Shown here: in pieces, positions 14,265 to 14,307 of the stretch
Position numbering within the stretch: the stretch's first letter is position 1
Layout: each line of letters starts with the position of its first letter
Assembly (NCBI GenBank): GCA_047629355.1
Contig: JBLHWU010000172.1
Coordinates: forward strand, 1 to 14,307
DNA length: 14,307 nucleotides
Source: CAYUNA01 sp047629355
GTDB lineage: Bacteria; Bacteroidota; Bacteroidia; Chitinophagales; Saprospiraceae
Direction of reading: 5' to 3'
Position numbers and translations under genes: made by a program
Notes under the pieces: generated by a model
What the model was told of the DNA's origin: nothing
Databases searched by the model: none
Seen by the model: the letters and a program-made list of their open reading frames with translations, nothing else

Positions 14265-14307
14265 GATCAGGAGTCAGGAGTCAGGGGGTCAGAATACTAT
14301 ATTCTGA
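14265..14307. repeat. Heptanucleotide repeat followed by a palindrome at the window edge
   Basis: Four seven-base units stand in tandem from 14265 to 14292 (GATCAGG, AGTCAGG, AGTCAGG, GGGTCAG). The last overlaps a perfect 8-bp palindrome, TCAGAATA (14289-14296) with TATTCTGA (14300-14307). The unit is the same as in the element at 2105-2170. The repeat may continue beyond the window. Confidence 0.7.

Overview
The window looks like chromosomal DNA of a Bacteroidota species, probably of the Saprospiria/Lewinella type (inference). Three things point there. Two large secreted proteins and one broken one end in type IX secretion (T9SS) sorting domains. Start codons lack Shine-Dalgarno sequences. 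Two genes are preceded by the TAnnTTTG -7 promoter element typical of this phylum. The DNA is AT-rich with AT-rich intergenic stretches.

Left part (1-2456): a truncated, frameshifted IS256-type transposase runs rightwards into the remains of a flotillin (YqiK-type SPFH) gene on the opposite strand. Behind the flotillin, on the same minus strand, lie a HEAT-repeat gene, a small PLDc_N membrane protein and a YqiJ/NfeD-like OB-fold membrane protein. Read 5' to 3' this is yqiJ-like, PLDc_N, HEAT, flotillin: a membrane-microdomain locus whose terminal flotillin gene has been destroyed. A structured heptanucleotide repeat lies upstream of it, and the same repeat type recurs at the right edge of the window.

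Middle part (2457-9996): a gene-poor stretch with small REP-like hairpins is followed by a minus-strand CotH-kinase surface protein of 818 residues. Its kinase fold is interrupted by a PKD domain and a Cys-rich CCxxxWDxxC segment, and it continues into a lamin-tail domain and a T9SS tail. A divergent T9SS protein gene is broken by a stop codon and a 1-base deletion. About 1 kb of non-coding DNA follows; it contains a remarkable composite of nested inverted repeats bounded by two identical 23-base direct repeats. Next comes an intact 678-residue secreted protein with a lectin-like N-terminal region, an Omp28/thioredoxin-like domain with a CxxC motif and a T9SS tail, closed by a strong intrinsic terminator.

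Right part (10125-14307): ordinary household genes. These are an NhaC-type Na+/H+ antiporter and a small bacterial PH-domain membrane protein (both minus strand), then an RluA-type pseudouridine synthase and a family 2 glycosyltransferase (both plus strand). Nearly every gene junction here carries a long perfect hairpin. No CRISPR array, tRNA, rRNA or phage module was seen.
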